A stretch of 64,000 nucleotides of DNA from Gammaproteobacteria bacterium (GCA_021773355.1 JAJFKE010000023.1:1-64000); one strand, 5' to 3'. Numbered from the stretch's first letter, positions 1-8,792 are shown. Notes: generated by a model from the sequence alone, not told the origin. Translations and numbers: made by a program.

Positions 1-73
1 CTCCCTGCTTATAGCGATCCCAAATAAAGGACTTCATGTCCTCCGTATAATGCAGGCGGGTACGGTAAACCAT
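1..73 (-). CDS. IS30-type transposase, N-terminal fragment (cut by window start)
   Basis: Reading leftward from the ATG at 71-73 gives 24 residues, starting MVYRTRLHYTEDMKSFIWDR, that run off the left edge. The Y-T-x-x-x-K-x-x-x-W-x-R pattern followed by a basic stretch matches, from memory, the start of the N-terminal helix-turn-helix of one branch of IS30-family transposases. Upstream, around 105-145, there is a GTGTTGCGTTGATCAGTTGA-type sequence that could be the element's terminal inverted repeat, but the other end is outside the window so it cannot be paired. Too short to tell whether the copy is intact. Confidence 0.55.
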   Translation of the reverse strand, partial: MVYRTRLHYTEDMKSFIWDRYKQG

Positions 74-266
74 AGTGCAACACTCCTCTCTTTGTTAAAA
101 GATAGTCGTGTGTTGCGTTGATCAGTTGAATTCACAACCCTAAGCAGTCATTGGAGATTCCTTTGACTGACTTCTGCTTTAGTTCAAGAAAACGGAGATA
201 CAGAGTATAAATTCTTATATACCAGACTCTTTCGTTAAAGAATAATTGGAAAACAGGGAGTCAGCT

Positions 267-326
267 ATGGCTAAGCTTTTCGGGGAATTAAAGCGCCGCA
301 GAATCTTTAGAGTGACTTGCTTGTAG
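267..326 (+). pseudogene. Remnant of a TPR/cyclase-type membrane protein start (FxELKRRxxFRV motif)
   Basis: An ATG preceded by CAGGGAG opens a 19-codon frame whose product contains FGELKRRRIFRV and then stops at TAG (324-326). This motif is the conserved cytoplasmic N-terminus, just before the transmembrane helix, of a large family of proteobacterial proteins with TPR or TolB-like C-terminal domains. Here it ends after T-C-L, exactly where the membrane helix should begin, and nothing downstream resembles the rest. It is read as the 5' stump of a deleted gene, lying between the IS30-type element and the next gene, and it still has a good ribosome binding site. Confidence 0.55.
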
Positions 327-415
327 AGATATAGAGGGTGTAGTGCAGTGTTTTTCTCAACTTAAAGTGCTAACTTATCAATGCTATATGTGGGATATTT
401 TAACGGTGGAGCAAA

Positions 416-1606
416 ATGATGAATATTGCACTTAATCAGCTGAATAATGTAATCTGCCTTGTTTTATTGACGGCCTTTCTTCAATGCTGTGTTGGCGTTG
501 ATCATATAGACACCAAAGAGCCAGTATTATCTCTAACATCCGAGAATACAGGGGCTTTCGGACTGCGACCTACAATAATAAGCTCGGAAGAGATTCATCA
601 ACTCACGACTACACAGACAGAAGATTTCCTCACTTTTATGGCTAGCCCCAGGAATGCCCACCTCAAACCACACCGCCGCCTGTATTCTTATCTCGAAAAA
701 ATAATTTCCGGATTCACCTATCAGAAAACAACCTATACTGCTGCACAGGCGATAGAGTTAAACAGTGGTAACTGTTTATCCCTGGCGATCATGACAACTG
801 CTTTAGCGAAAGCGGCAAATCTGGAAATCGGTTATCAGTTAATGAATGATGTGCCTGTTTTTGAACTAAACGACACAGTAATAGAAAAAGGTGTGCATAT
901 ACGCACCGTCCTTTATGATTCTGAGTGGGTGCAAAGAGACGAATTTCTGGCATTATCTCGTCCCGTAATCAAAATCGATTATTTCCCGACCGGTAGACAA
1001 CGCTTTATCGCCAACCTGAATGAAAATGATTACCTAGCCATGTACTACCAGAATGAAGCTGCAGAAGCTCTGGCACAAAATGATTTAAATTCTGCTTATT
1101 GGTTTAGTATTGAGATGCTGAAACATGTTCCTAATAATTCTCAGGCCATCAATATGCTAGCCGTCATTAATCGTCGCGCTGGCAATCTTGAAATAGCTGA
1201 AAAGCTTTATCTTGTCGGTATTGAATTCGCTGATGAGAAATTAACTTTGTTGAAAAACTATCGTGGGCTGTTGTCATCTGCCGGACGAACCGAAGAAGCA
1301 GAACGCATCAAAATACAACTAAACTCAATGAATGATCCAAGTCCATTCAATTGGTTCCGACTGGCTGTACTGGCTTACGACGAAGGTGATTTCATAGAAG
1401 CCATTCGTTATTACAACAAAGCCATCGAGCTAGCACCTTATTTTCATGAAGCTCATCTGGGTATCGCTCAATCGAACTATCAGGTAGGCAAACTGCGAAG
1501 CGCTGAAAATGCATTGAAGCGAGCGCTGGATAACGTCTATAAAGTCAGCACACGTAATTTATATCAGGCTAAGTTGGTTTCACTTAGAAAAGAGATCTAC
1601 AACTAA
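416..1606 (+). CDS. Putative lipoprotein: transglutaminase-like domain plus TPR repeats
   Basis: 396 residues. The N-terminus has a hydrophobic segment ending in FLQCC, a plausible but non-ideal lipobox, so envelope location is likely. Residues about 85-175 look like a transglutaminase-like cysteine peptidase fold: SGNC at 117-120 gives a candidate nucleophile C120, followed by a helix, and H161 in GVHIRT with D168 could complete a Cys-His-Asp triad. Residues about 210-390 form TPR-like helical pairs (for example AIRYYNKAIELAPYFHEAHL). The start is one of two adjacent ATGs 6-9 bases after GGTGGA. It stands alone, followed by an intergenic palindromic repeat. Such proteins are usually of unknown role; a peptide- or isopeptide-bond activity is inferred only. 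Confidence 0.65.
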   Translation: MMNIALNQLNNVICLVLLTAFLQCCVGVDHIDTKEPVLSLTSENTGAFGLRPTIISSEEIHQLTTTQTEDFLTFMASPRNAHLKPHRRLYSYLEKIISGFTYQKTTYTAAQAIELNSGNCLSLAIMTTALAKAANLEIGYQLMNDVPVFELNDTVIEKGVHIRTVLYDSEWVQRDEFLALSRPVIKIDYFPTGRQRFIANLNENDYLAMYYQNEAAEALAQNDLNSAYWFSIEMLKHVPNNSQAINMLAVINRRAGNLEIAEKLYLVGIEFADEKLTLLKNYRGLLSSAGRTEEAERIKIQLNSMNDPSPFNWFRLAVLAYDEGDFIEAIRYYNKAIELAPYFHEAHLGIAQSNYQVGKLRSAENALKRALDNVYKVSTRNLYQAKLVSLRKEIYN

Positions 1607-1629
1607 GCAAGTGAGCGAACACCGTTTTA

Positions 1630-1724
1630 GACTCCATAAGACGTGCTGTCGCGGGAGTTAGGGGCCAATACTAGTAGTTTAGTTAGTTGATTCTGATTTT
1701 GCTTAGGCCCTGTCTTGTAGAATC
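1630..1724. repeat. 95-bp palindromic intergenic repeat, copy A
   Basis: This block aligns without gaps to 2751-2845 at roughly 70% identity by eye. The ends are imperfect inverted repeats (GACTCCATAAGAC at 1630-1642, GTCTTGTAGAATC at 1712-1724, 10 of 13 pairing). An inner GGGGCC / GGCCC pair could extend the fold. Both copies lie just after the stop codon of a plus-strand gene. It looks like a REP/MITE-type dispersed element or a structured 3' end. Confidence 0.6.
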
Positions 1725-1807
1725 GAGTTAGAGGCTGCATTCCCTTCCCATGCTGGCACAGCTTTAGTACTCTCCCGCATAACGTATTTTTCAGGATGGA
1801 GCTATAA

Positions 1808-2686
1808 GTGTCTCGTTTCTTAGCTATTTTTGTTTCCTTGCTTTCCTTTTCCGCAACGATTTCAGCTCAGCCGCCCGAGCCTCATATTCACTTCAACCAT
1901 TTCTTTGTGGTTGTAGACCAAGATACCTTCGATGACATTCAGAATAGTGAATACATTAGTAGCACTTTCGCTATTACTGAAATTCGAACTACAGCGAGAG
2001 CTGACGCCACTTATTCAGGATTTTATGTTTACGGAGAGAATACCTACTTTGAAATCCTCACTCGAAGCCTTAGTCCTTGGCAAAGCGGCATATTTTTCAG
2101 CCCAGATATTGAAGACGGCCTAGAGTTGGTCAAAGAAACACAGCTGCCATCATTACAGATCAATTCAGTTCCAATTACGAGGGAGTTTGAAAACAAACAA
2201 GTCCCATGGTTTTTCACTGCAAGAAATTTTGGATACCCTTCAAGCAGTCAATTGGGCGTTGGCATAATGGAATACCATACCCAGTATCTGAAGGAGTATT
2301 TCCCAGACAAAACGCCACAATCTCGCGGAGTCAGTCGGAAAGATATTTTGGCCCGTTATTCCTCCATATTAAACATCTCGCAATCAGATCGCCTACTCAG
2401 TGATGTTGTCAGAGTATCTGTCAGTGTCTCGCCATCAGAGCATACTGCTATGTTGAAGCTCTTCGATTCTTTAAGGTACGGGATTACTAATAACGAAGAG
2501 CATAACGTATTCACTGATAATGCGTTCAAACTAAGAGTAATCTCAGACCCAAATTCTACAAGTAGGATTCTCGAAGTGGATATGCTGTTACACAGCGACC
2601 AATCTGAAGATAGGACTTTCCGATTCGGGTCAAATTCTATTCTGCATGTACGCAGAGACGGGCATGCAATCTGGTCTTTTGACTGA
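1808..2686 (+). CDS. Exported DUF5829-like protein
   Basis: 292 residues with a Sec signal peptide (residues 1-20, ending ISA-Q). The mature start HIHFNHFFVVVDQDTFDDI, the R-T-T after about 35 residues and YGENTYFEI match what I recall of the DUF5829 family, whose fold resembles glyoxalase/VOC proteins. No function is established. The start is GTG at 1808 preceded by AGGATGGA. It is flanked on both sides by copies of the 95-bp repeat, so it is probably monocistronic. Confidence 0.6.
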   Translation: MSRFLAIFVSLLSFSATISAQPPEPHIHFNHFFVVVDQDTFDDIQNSEYISSTFAITEIRTTARADATYSGFYVYGENTYFEILTRSLSPWQSGIFFSPDIEDGLELVKETQLPSLQINSVPITREFENKQVPWFFTARNFGYPSSSQLGVGIMEYHTQYLKEYFPDKTPQSRGVSRKDILARYSSILNISQSDRLLSDVVRVSVSVSPSEHTAMLKLFDSLRYGITNNEEHNVFTDNAFKLRVISDPNSTSRILEVDMLLHSDQSEDRTFRFGSNSILHVRRDGHAIWSFD

Positions 2687-2750
2687 AAGCCCTAGTTAAC
2701 AAGTTATAACCCAACGCCTTCACACACAATAAGTGTTTAAAGCCGCCTTA

Positions 2751-2845
2751 AGCTCTACTAGGTGCTTTGTCGCTGGGGTTAGAGGCCAGCACAAGTAGTT
2801 TGGTTGATGGGAATTGATGTTGCTTAAGGCCTGTCTAGTAGAATC
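2751..2845. repeat. 95-bp palindromic intergenic repeat, copy B
   Basis: Same length as copy A at 1630-1724 and alignable without gaps. The most conserved parts are the middle (AAGTAGTTTGGTTG against TAGTAGTTTAGTTA) and the right end (GTCTAGTAGAATC). The terminal inverted repeat is more decayed (8 of 13). It lies about 65 bp after the stop of the 1808-2686 gene. Confidence 0.6.
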
Positions 2846-2927
2846 AAGCAAGGGCAGTCGAAGTCGATACGAAATAGTTTCCGGTAAATAGCATTACCGG
2901 AAATACACGATTGAACTTCATCGTGCC

Positions 2928-3698
2928 TTAATGCGCAGAAGCCTTCATGTAAACTAGGGCATTTGCTTGTCTGATTGTTTGTGCGGGAAGAAGTCTTTCA
3001 ATTTCTTGCTTTTTTACTTTGGCGTCACTGTTCCCCGATAGTTCAGCTAATAAATACCACATGTAAGCGGTATTCAGATTCTCATCGACGCCTTTGCCAG
3101 AGCTATATATTTCCCCCATTCTGTACTGAGCAGGCATATGTCCCTGTTCTGCAGCTAAAGAGAACCATTTCGCAGCTTCTGAATTATTCTCGATCTCGAA
3201 TGAATTAACGAAAGACTTCCGAAGCGTTAGCATGTCAATTTTCTGATCTATGAATCCCATCTGCATCTTTTGTACTTGAGCCACTAGGGAAAGCCGTTCT
3301 AGGTCGCTCCTTATGTTGATGTCAGCATCTATTCTGTCTGAATAGGAATTTGCATATTCAATAGGGTTACGTACAAAGTCTGCTAAGTTTAGATCCGGGC
3401 GGGCCCTATTATTGTCTATATTGGAAAACAAGCTGGAGCGGATGGAGTCGGTTAGTTCATCCATTTCATTTAGCGCTTCAAGTTTCTCATCAATTGCATC
3501 TCTTAGTTGATCATCTAGAGCACTTCGTTCGCCAAGACTATAGAGAATACCTAGTTGGTACTGAGCGTCCGGTTCTCCTAGTTTAGCCATTTCTCTTATA
3601 TCCTCAGAGTTGGCACCGAAGGCGCTGCCTATTAGGATAAACAGGGATAAGTAGAGGGTAATAAACTGCGAGAGAATGCGAGAAAGCAGGGTAATCAT
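2928..3698 (-). CDS. Exported Sel1-like repeat protein
   Basis: 256 residues with a signal peptide (about 1-28). One Sel1-like unit lies near the mature N-terminus (LGEPDAQYQLGILYSLGE) and one or two near the C-terminus (EAAKWFSLAAEQGHMPAQYR, then MGEIYSSGKGV and YMWYLLAELSG). The about 90 residues between them are charged and helical, without recognisable repeats. Sel1 repeats are helical scaffolds for protein interaction. The gene is transcribed away from the blaI-type operon, so 3699-3964 is a divergent promoter region. Confidence 0.75.
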   Translation of the reverse strand: MITLLSRILSQFITLYLSLFILIGSAFGANSEDIREMAKLGEPDAQYQLGILYSLGERSALDDQLRDAIDEKLEALNEMDELTDSIRSSLFSNIDNNRARPDLNLADFVRNPIEYANSYSDRIDADINIRSDLERLSLVAQVQKMQMGFIDQKIDMLTLRKSFVNSFEIENNSEAAKWFSLAAEQGHMPAQYRMGEIYSSGKGVDENLNTAYMWYLLAELSGNSDAKVKKQEIERLLPAQTIRQANALVYMKASAH

Positions 3699-3882
3699 GA
3701 CTCTATCCTAGCTTATGGGGTAGAAATATTGTTCTGATCAAATAATTGCATCATTTATGTATCGGGGCCAGTAATACTTAATGCCGGTAGTTCGGATTAC
3801 TGGAAACTTAAGAAAGATTTACAGCTCAAATGTCTTTCATGGCGGGGATGTCCCCAGGACCCCTCTTCAGAAAATATATATA

Positions 3883-3910
3883 TTGACATTTGTAGAGATA
3901 AGTCTATATT
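3883..3910 (+). promoter_or_regulatory. Promoter of the BlaI/M56 operon with a candidate operator
   Basis: TTGACA at 3883-3888 and TATATT at 3905-3910 with a 16-bp spacer form a near-consensus sigma-70 promoter 55 bp before the start codon. TGTAGAGATAAGT lies in the spacer and a similar GTAGAGACTGAGT follows at about 3918-3930. This is the arrangement expected if the encoded BlaI-type repressor binds its own promoter. The match to the classical TACA/TGTA dyad is only partial. Confidence 0.55.
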
Positions 3911-3964
3911 TGACGCGTAGAGACTGAGTTAAAGAACATTGGAAAAGCAAAATAGGAATACAAA

Positions 3965-4354
3965 TTGAAACTTTCTGCCTTTGAACTTGAAGTTATGAGG
4001 CTTGTGTGGCGCGACCAGAAAGTGATAGCACCCGATATACACCGTGAATTAGCGCAGGATAGGGATATCACCTATTCAACGGTTAAGACCATTATTGACC
4101 GCCTGGAGGAAAAAGGCGCAATCGAGCGTCTCAGGACTTATGGACGGACGATTCTTTATGGGCCCACAATAAATGAAAGTGTGCTTGCCCAGCCTATGGT
4201 GAAGGACTTGGTTCGCAAACTATTTGGCGGTAAAGCACGCCCCATGATAAATCACCTTTTACACGATGAAGACCTCACTCTGGATGATTTGGCCTATTTG
4301 GAAAAGACGATTTCGGAAGTGCGGAGAGAGCTTAAGATCAAGGGAGGTGACTAA
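3965..4354 (+). CDS. BlaI/MecI/CopY-family transcriptional repressor
   Basis: 129 residues, the usual family length. Residues about 1-75 form the winged helix (FELEVMRLVWRDQKVIAPDI, then YSTVKTIIDRLEEKGAIERL), and the C-terminal helices serve dimerisation. In the family the partner M56 protease triggers cleavage of the repressor to relieve repression. The start is TTG at 3965, supported by AGGA about 8 bases upstream and by the domain start; no ATG fits. It overlaps the protease gene by one base (TAATG), so the two are coupled. No beta-lactamase gene adjoins, so the target is probably a cell-wall or stress gene. Confidence 0.85.
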   Translation: MKLSAFELEVMRLVWRDQKVIAPDIHRELAQDRDITYSTVKTIIDRLEEKGAIERLRTYGRTILYGPTINESVLAQPMVKDLVRKLFGGKARPMINHLLHDEDLTLDDLAYLEKTISEVRRELKIKGGD

Positions 4355-5718
4355 TGCTGAGCTGGATTGTCATAAACTCTATTTTTTCTGTGCTAGCGCT
4401 GAGCTTTATCAGTTTCAATAAAGATGCTCCTCACCGCTTGCGCTTCTTTGTGTGTTTTACTGCGTTGGTTTGCTGGCTACTGCCATGGCAAACTGTCTCG
4501 GCCTGGATCCCCGATTTCGTGAGCTGGGAAGTCAGCACAGTTTCATTACGAGAGCTTGTGATATCGGCATCCCCTGATATTCGTCAATTAAACACGATGA
4601 TCGAAGTTGGTGCTGTCGGTGCCGAGCGATCAGATATTTTTGATTATTTCGGACAACTGCAACTAATTCTGTACTTTCTCTTTACGATTGGCATGATCCT
4701 ATTCATTCGCCGAATTCTCAGTCACAGATTCACAATGAATCAGCTTGAGTCGGATAGTTTTCTGGCAAACGAACTATGGCATAGTGTGACATTGCCACCA
4801 GGGCGAGAAAATTCAAAGACGCTCCCACAAATTAGAATTCAGAAAACCATAAAGGGAGCACTCTGTAGTGGACTACGAAACCCAGTAATCTGGATTCACC
4901 ATTCGATTAAAGATTCCCCTCAACTACAAGCTGTTCTACTGCACGAATATACCCATATCAGACAAAACGATAACTATTATCTGCTTGCGATGACTTTCAT
5001 CGAAAGCTTAATGTGGTGGAATCCGCTAGCAAGAATTCTCGCGAACAGTGCACGAAGCATGCAGGAGTTGAGCTGTGATGAGATTTGCAACAGACAACTT
5101 AATGGCTATCGAGTTATGTTGGCCAGTCTAGTTGTAGATCAACTCTATAGCATGCCAGCGCCGCTAAGAGCTCGCTTTGTCACCAATATTTCCGTAAATA
5201 AACATTTCGACGCTGAAAGAATAAAAATACTAGCAAGGACTTATCCTATGAAAGCAAAACACGTGTTTTCGACTTCTCTAATCATTTCCTTTACTTATCT
5301 CTCGATTAATATAGTCAACGTGCAAGCAGATCAAGGTCAGACTGCTACTGATATCACTAGTACTACCAGCACTTCGAGTCGTTCCAGCGACGAGATATCA
5401 GAGTTTGAATATCAGCCGGGCACCTATACCGTGCAGAGAAGTGATAGTCTCTCGGAGATCGCGAAACGCTTCAACATATCTCTGGCGGCATTAAAATTCT
5501 CGAACAAACTGAATTCGAACAACATTAAAATTGGTCAGGTGCTGAGTGTCGGCGGCGCTACCGATGCGGGCTCCTACGAGCACACCGTTGTGCGGGGAGA
5601 AACCCTGTCAGAAATAGCCGGAAGCTATGGCATTAGCATCTCCAGCCTGCGGCAGGCGAATGCACTCGCCAGCGGCCGAATTATGATTGGACAAGTTCTC
5701 AAGATCCCCTCCTCCTGA
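4354..5718 (+). CDS. M56-family (BlaR1-like) membrane protease with two C-terminal LysM domains
   Basis: 454 residues. The N-terminal half has membrane helices (about 1-20, 28-50, 103-120) and a zinc-protease motif HEYTH at 197-201, followed by an E-L-S-C-D-E segment typical of M56 enzymes. A further membrane helix near residues 310-327 carries the chain outside. The external part has a Ser/Thr-rich linker and two LysM units (about 365-408 and 412-453: GTYTVQRSDSLSEIAKRF, VVRGETLSEIAGSYG). BlaR1/MecR1 carry a penicillin-binding sensor in this position; here it is replaced by peptidoglycan-binding LysM domains. A role as glycan sensor that switches off the upstream repressor is inferred. Confidence 0.8.
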   Translation: MLSWIVINSIFSVLALSFISFNKDAPHRLRFFVCFTALVCWLLPWQTVSAWIPDFVSWEVSTVSLRELVISASPDIRQLNTMIEVGAVGAERSDIFDYFGQLQLILYFLFTIGMILFIRRILSHRFTMNQLESDSFLANELWHSVTLPPGRENSKTLPQIRIQKTIKGALCSGLRNPVIWIHHSIKDSPQLQAVLLHEYTHIRQNDNYYLLAMTFIESLMWWNPLARILANSARSMQELSCDEICNRQLNGYRVMLASLVVDQLYSMPAPLRARFVTNISVNKHFDAERIKILARTYPMKAKHVFSTSLIISFTYLSINIVNVQADQGQTATDITSTTSTSSRSSDEISEFEYQPGTYTVQRSDSLSEIAKRFNISLAALKFSNKLNSNNIKIGQVLSVGGATDAGSYEHTVVRGETLSEIAGSYGISISSLRQANALASGRIMIGQVLKIPSS

Positions 5719-5801
5719 TATAACCCCCTCCCAATCCATGAAACAGCATATCCCGCCACCATAATTCAAGGCCTGTATTGGATTCTTGGAGTTGAAAATT
5801 G

Positions 5802-7067
5802 ATGAAAGTGACTGCAAATCTGCTCAAGTTTCTGTGTTCAGGATTGCTCGTTATTACTTTGTCAGCGCCTGCACTTGCTCAATCTGATTCTGGTATTGAA
5901 ATAGTGGGCTATGATCTCCAACTTAAACCGAACCTAGCTGACAGAAGTATTGAAGGCACAGCACGAATTCGAATTAGGACATCAACATCTTCAAGCTCAT
6001 TAGTCGAGCTAAGCATCGGCTCTCTTCAGATTGTTAGGGTTTCCTCATCTAACACTCCACTTGCATATCAGAATATGGAAGGGACCTTACAAATTGAACT
6101 ACCAGAGCAACTCACTGAGGAAAGCACTATAGCAATCAATTTTCACGGCACACCAAGGTTCGGTTTGAAATTCAGTGAAGATGCCTCTGAAGTTAGTACT
6201 GCGTTTTCAACAAGTCAGTGGATGCCTTCCAACGTTAACCCTTCGGTTCGCGCACCATTCAAACTTTCGCTCACCATTCCAGAAAATTTCCAAGTAGCTG
6301 CAATGGGAACGAAGCAACCAAGTCAGCGAATTTCCAATGGTTTGAAAATAGAAACATGGGAAGAAACTGAATCTATGCCTGCCTATTTGTACGGATTCGC
6401 TGCTGGTGATTTTGTTGAGTTGGTAGATGATACAGAAATCCCCACTCTGAGGTATCTAGGCCCACCCACTTTTAGCCAAGAAGAACTTCAAACTATTTTT
6501 ACCAATACACGCGACATGATCGAGTACTTCGAAAAGATATCAGGAATTGACTATCCACATAGTGTATATACCCAAGTTCTACTGCGGAATGGTGGTGGCC
6601 AAGAGCTGGATGATATGGCTGTCATGGACCAGAGCTACGGCACAGGTGTTCTGGAGGATGAAACAGCTATTTGGCTAGGGGTCCATGAGATAGCTCATCA
6701 GTGGTGGGGCAATATGGTCACAAACCAAGATTGGACACACTTCTGGCTCAATGAAGGTCTCGTAAACTTTATGACAGCTTCCTATCTAGGGCACAAATTT
6801 GGACCGGAATTTTATGATGAGAATATCAATGCCGCCCAAAAGCAATATCTAATCTTAGTTGAGTTGGGGGCAGACAAACCGCTTGTATTCCCTGATTGGG
6901 ATAATCCCTCTCGCGAGGATAGATCGATTGTTTATGACAAGGGTGCTTATGTATTGCACCTACTGAAACAATTCGTAGGAGAAGAGGCGTTTTGGGCAGG
7001 CATAAGATTCTATACTACTAAGTTCTGGGGACAATCAGTGGCTAATAGGGACAGATTTATTTTTTAG
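5802..7067 (+). CDS. Exported M1-family metallopeptidase, C-terminally truncated
   Basis: 421 residues from ATG 5802 (preceded by TTGGAG; a TTG directly before it is an alternative). Signal peptide 1-27. The zinc site is complete: HEIAH at 295-299 and E318 (HEXXH-18-E). In place of the usual GxMEN substrate loop there is a divergent GGGQELDDMAVM. After FYTTKFWGQSVANRD, where relatives continue for roughly 25-30 residues with an acidic and aromatic helix, the frame enters a GGGACAGATTTATTTTTTAG sequence and stops. That sequence is related to two intergenic hairpins at 32.8 and 33.9 kb. The tail has probably been lost; activity is uncertain. It follows the M56 gene by 83 bp and could share its regulation. 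Confidence 0.75.
   Translation: MKVTANLLKFLCSGLLVITLSAPALAQSDSGIEIVGYDLQLKPNLADRSIEGTARIRIRTSTSSSSLVELSIGSLQIVRVSSSNTPLAYQNMEGTLQIELPEQLTEESTIAINFHGTPRFGLKFSEDASEVSTAFSTSQWMPSNVNPSVRAPFKLSLTIPENFQVAAMGTKQPSQRISNGLKIETWEETESMPAYLYGFAAGDFVELVDDTEIPTLRYLGPPTFSQEELQTIFTNTRDMIEYFEKISGIDYPHSVYTQVLLRNGGGQELDDMAVMDQSYGTGVLEDETAIWLGVHEIAHQWWGNMVTNQDWTHFWLNEGLVNFMTASYLGHKFGPEFYDENINAAQKQYLILVELGADKPLVFPDWDNPSREDRSIVYDKGAYVLHLLKQFVGEEAFWAGIRFYTTKFWGQSVANRDRFIF
7048..7067. repeat. REP-like GGRCAGATTTATT sequence, half-copy inside a gene end
   Basis: GGGACAGATTTATTTTTTAG supplies the last codons and stop of the truncated M1 peptidase. The core is shared with the left arms of the hairpins at 32757-32800 and 33928-33969. 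Only one arm is present here, so it no longer folds. Confidence 0.45.
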
Positions 7068-7124
7068 AAGAGCTGAATAGATTAGACACTAAGCTAAACC
7101 TGTATTTGTAGCTGGAGAATAGGA

Positions 7125-7562
7125 ATGAGAATAACCCTAAGAAAAAATCTAATTACCCTATTGACGGTAGTATTCGCATTTTCTGCTGGCGTGGTGTTTC
7201 AGTATCAACAGAATACCTACGCGCAGGGGAAAAAGGTTTATGAACTTCGCACCTACACCACTGCACCGGGCCGACTCCCTGCCCTGCTGAATCGATTCGG
7301 CGGCGGTGAAATTGATCTCTTTATTAAACACGGCATGAGCAGTATTGGTTACTGGGTGCCGGATGATGATGAACTTTCCGAGAACACACTGGTCTATATG
7401 GTCGCCCACGAAAACCGCGAAGCGGCAGTAACATCCTGGTCGGCATTCGGTAGTGATCCGCTCTGGCATGAAATGAGAGACAAGTCCCGGGAGGATGGAC
7501 CCATAGTCACGAATGTAGTGAACCAGTTTCTCGATCCAACCCATTTCTCGCCGGCACAGTAA
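7125..7562 (+). CDS. NIPSNAP-family protein, exported or membrane-tethered
   Basis: 145 residues. An N-terminal hydrophobic segment (about 9-33) precedes a dimeric alpha-beta-barrel (NIPSNAP) domain: KKVYELRTYTTAPGRLPALL is the diagnostic start, and the alternating aromatic strand TLVYMVAHENREAAVTSWSA and the trailing DPLWHEM fit the single-domain form. Function unknown in bacteria; the fold is used by small oxygenases and heme-binding enzymes. The start has GGAG 7 bases upstream. It is 57 bp after the truncated peptidase and may be cotranscribed. Confidence 0.75.
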   Translation: MRITLRKNLITLLTVVFAFSAGVVFQYQQNTYAQGKKVYELRTYTTAPGRLPALLNRFGGGEIDLFIKHGMSSIGYWVPDDDELSENTLVYMVAHENREAAVTSWSAFGSDPLWHEMRDKSREDGPIVTNVVNQFLDPTHFSPAQ

Positions 7563-7622
7563 GGGAAGACTCTACAAAAGAATGCACTGCAGGTATTACG
7601 GGTCAAAGGAATACTCAGGCGA

Positions 7623-8792
7623 CTAATGAGAACTCACTAGTGACGGCGGACGTGCTTTGTTTTTGAACAACTCAAAATCATAATACCAATTAAGGGTCTG
7701 ACTCGGTTCCGAACAGTGTGCGGGTTCAGGCTGCTGAGGCCGTTGCCGTATCGGCCCGACAAGTTCAACAAATACGCCATCAGGATCTATGGCATTGACG
7801 ATGCCGGTTTCGTCCTGCCCTGTGCCAGAACAACAGGGTGCGATCTCGGATAAAAAATCGACTCCCTGATCTTTCATTACCTTAACTGTTGCATCCAGGT
7901 TTTGTACCGCCAACGCGATACGGTGAATGCCGATATGATTGATTGGCGCGGGGTACGGTGGCGACGGGTCAAAGGGTTCGATCCATTGCATGATTCGCAA
8001 CGTATTGCGATCTCCGTTCGGCAGACTGATGTCCGCACCGCGTAGGGTGAATGGCCGATCCAGACCGTAGGCTTGCGCTTCTGCAAGCGAGCCTTGTTCA
8101 GACAGTATTTCAACCTCTGAATAGCCAAGACTCCTATAGAATTTAAGAGATTCATCGAAGTCACTCACATTGATTCCTATATAGGGCATTGCCTGAATAT
8201 TCACATTTGATTGATTCTCCGAGGAGATTTCCGCCAAGGTTGTAGATTCGATCAGCTTCAAATAGACGCCATCAGGATCTCGCATAAAGACAAATCTCTC
8301 CCCCAAGACCCCATAGGGTGCGGACAAAAACTCAACACCCTGCTCCTTTAAATAGGCATAATCCTGAGCAAAATTGGCGGTACTGAGTGCGGCGTATGCC
8401 ATGCCGAGATGGTTGGGCAGTGCATAGGGCGGATCACCGTTGTAGGGAATTGCGAACTGAATAAGATCGATAGACGTTGGTCCAGAAGCATTGGGAATAT
8501 TCATGACCTCAATACTCTGCAGCTCATAGGTACATAGATCGTACATGCCCAGTGATTGCGCCATCATAGCTGTATTGGTTTTAGGAAAAGTGTTTATTCC
8601 CCGCGTATAGCCGAGCTGTCGATAGAACGCGCGGCTGCGATCAAAGTCACTGGTTTGGGTGTTAAAATGAATTCTACCAAGCACCGCAAGATTGTCTGTG
8701 GATAACTGAGCGGAGTCTTCCGCCGCAGTGACAATAGACAGATTAGCAATCTGCATTAGAAGGAGAAAAACTAGACCAAATAAGCGAGACAT
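7623..8792 (-). CDS. Exported two-domain VOC (glyoxalase/dioxygenase superfamily) protein
   Basis: 389 residues with a signal peptide (1-23, VTA-A). Two VOC units follow: about 38-185 (IHFNTQTSDFDRSRAFYRQL, closing with RDPDGVYLKLIE) and about 205-350 (IGINVSDFDESLKFYRSLGY, closing with IDPDGVFVELVG). The closing glutamates (L-I-E and V-E-L) are the usual metal-ligand positions, and a histidine follows in NHIGIHRIAL. Each pair of VOC units forms one active site, so the protein could act as a single polypeptide. Substrate unknown. No clear ribosome binding site is seen at the start, but the signal peptide fits. Confidence 0.75.
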   Translation of the reverse strand: MSRLFGLVFLLLMQIANLSIVTAAEDSAQLSTDNLAVLGRIHFNTQTSDFDRSRAFYRQLGYTRGINTFPKTNTAMMAQSLGMYDLCTYELQSIEVMNIPNASGPTSIDLIQFAIPYNGDPPYALPNHLGMAYAALSTANFAQDYAYLKEQGVEFLSAPYGVLGERFVFMRDPDGVYLKLIESTTLAEISSENQSNVNIQAMPYIGINVSDFDESLKFYRSLGYSEVEILSEQGSLAEAQAYGLDRPFTLRGADISLPNGDRNTLRIMQWIEPFDPSPPYPAPINHIGIHRIALAVQNLDATVKVMKDQGVDFLSEIAPCCSGTGQDETGIVNAIDPDGVFVELVGPIRQRPQQPEPAHCSEPSQTLNWYYDFELFKNKARPPSLVSSH

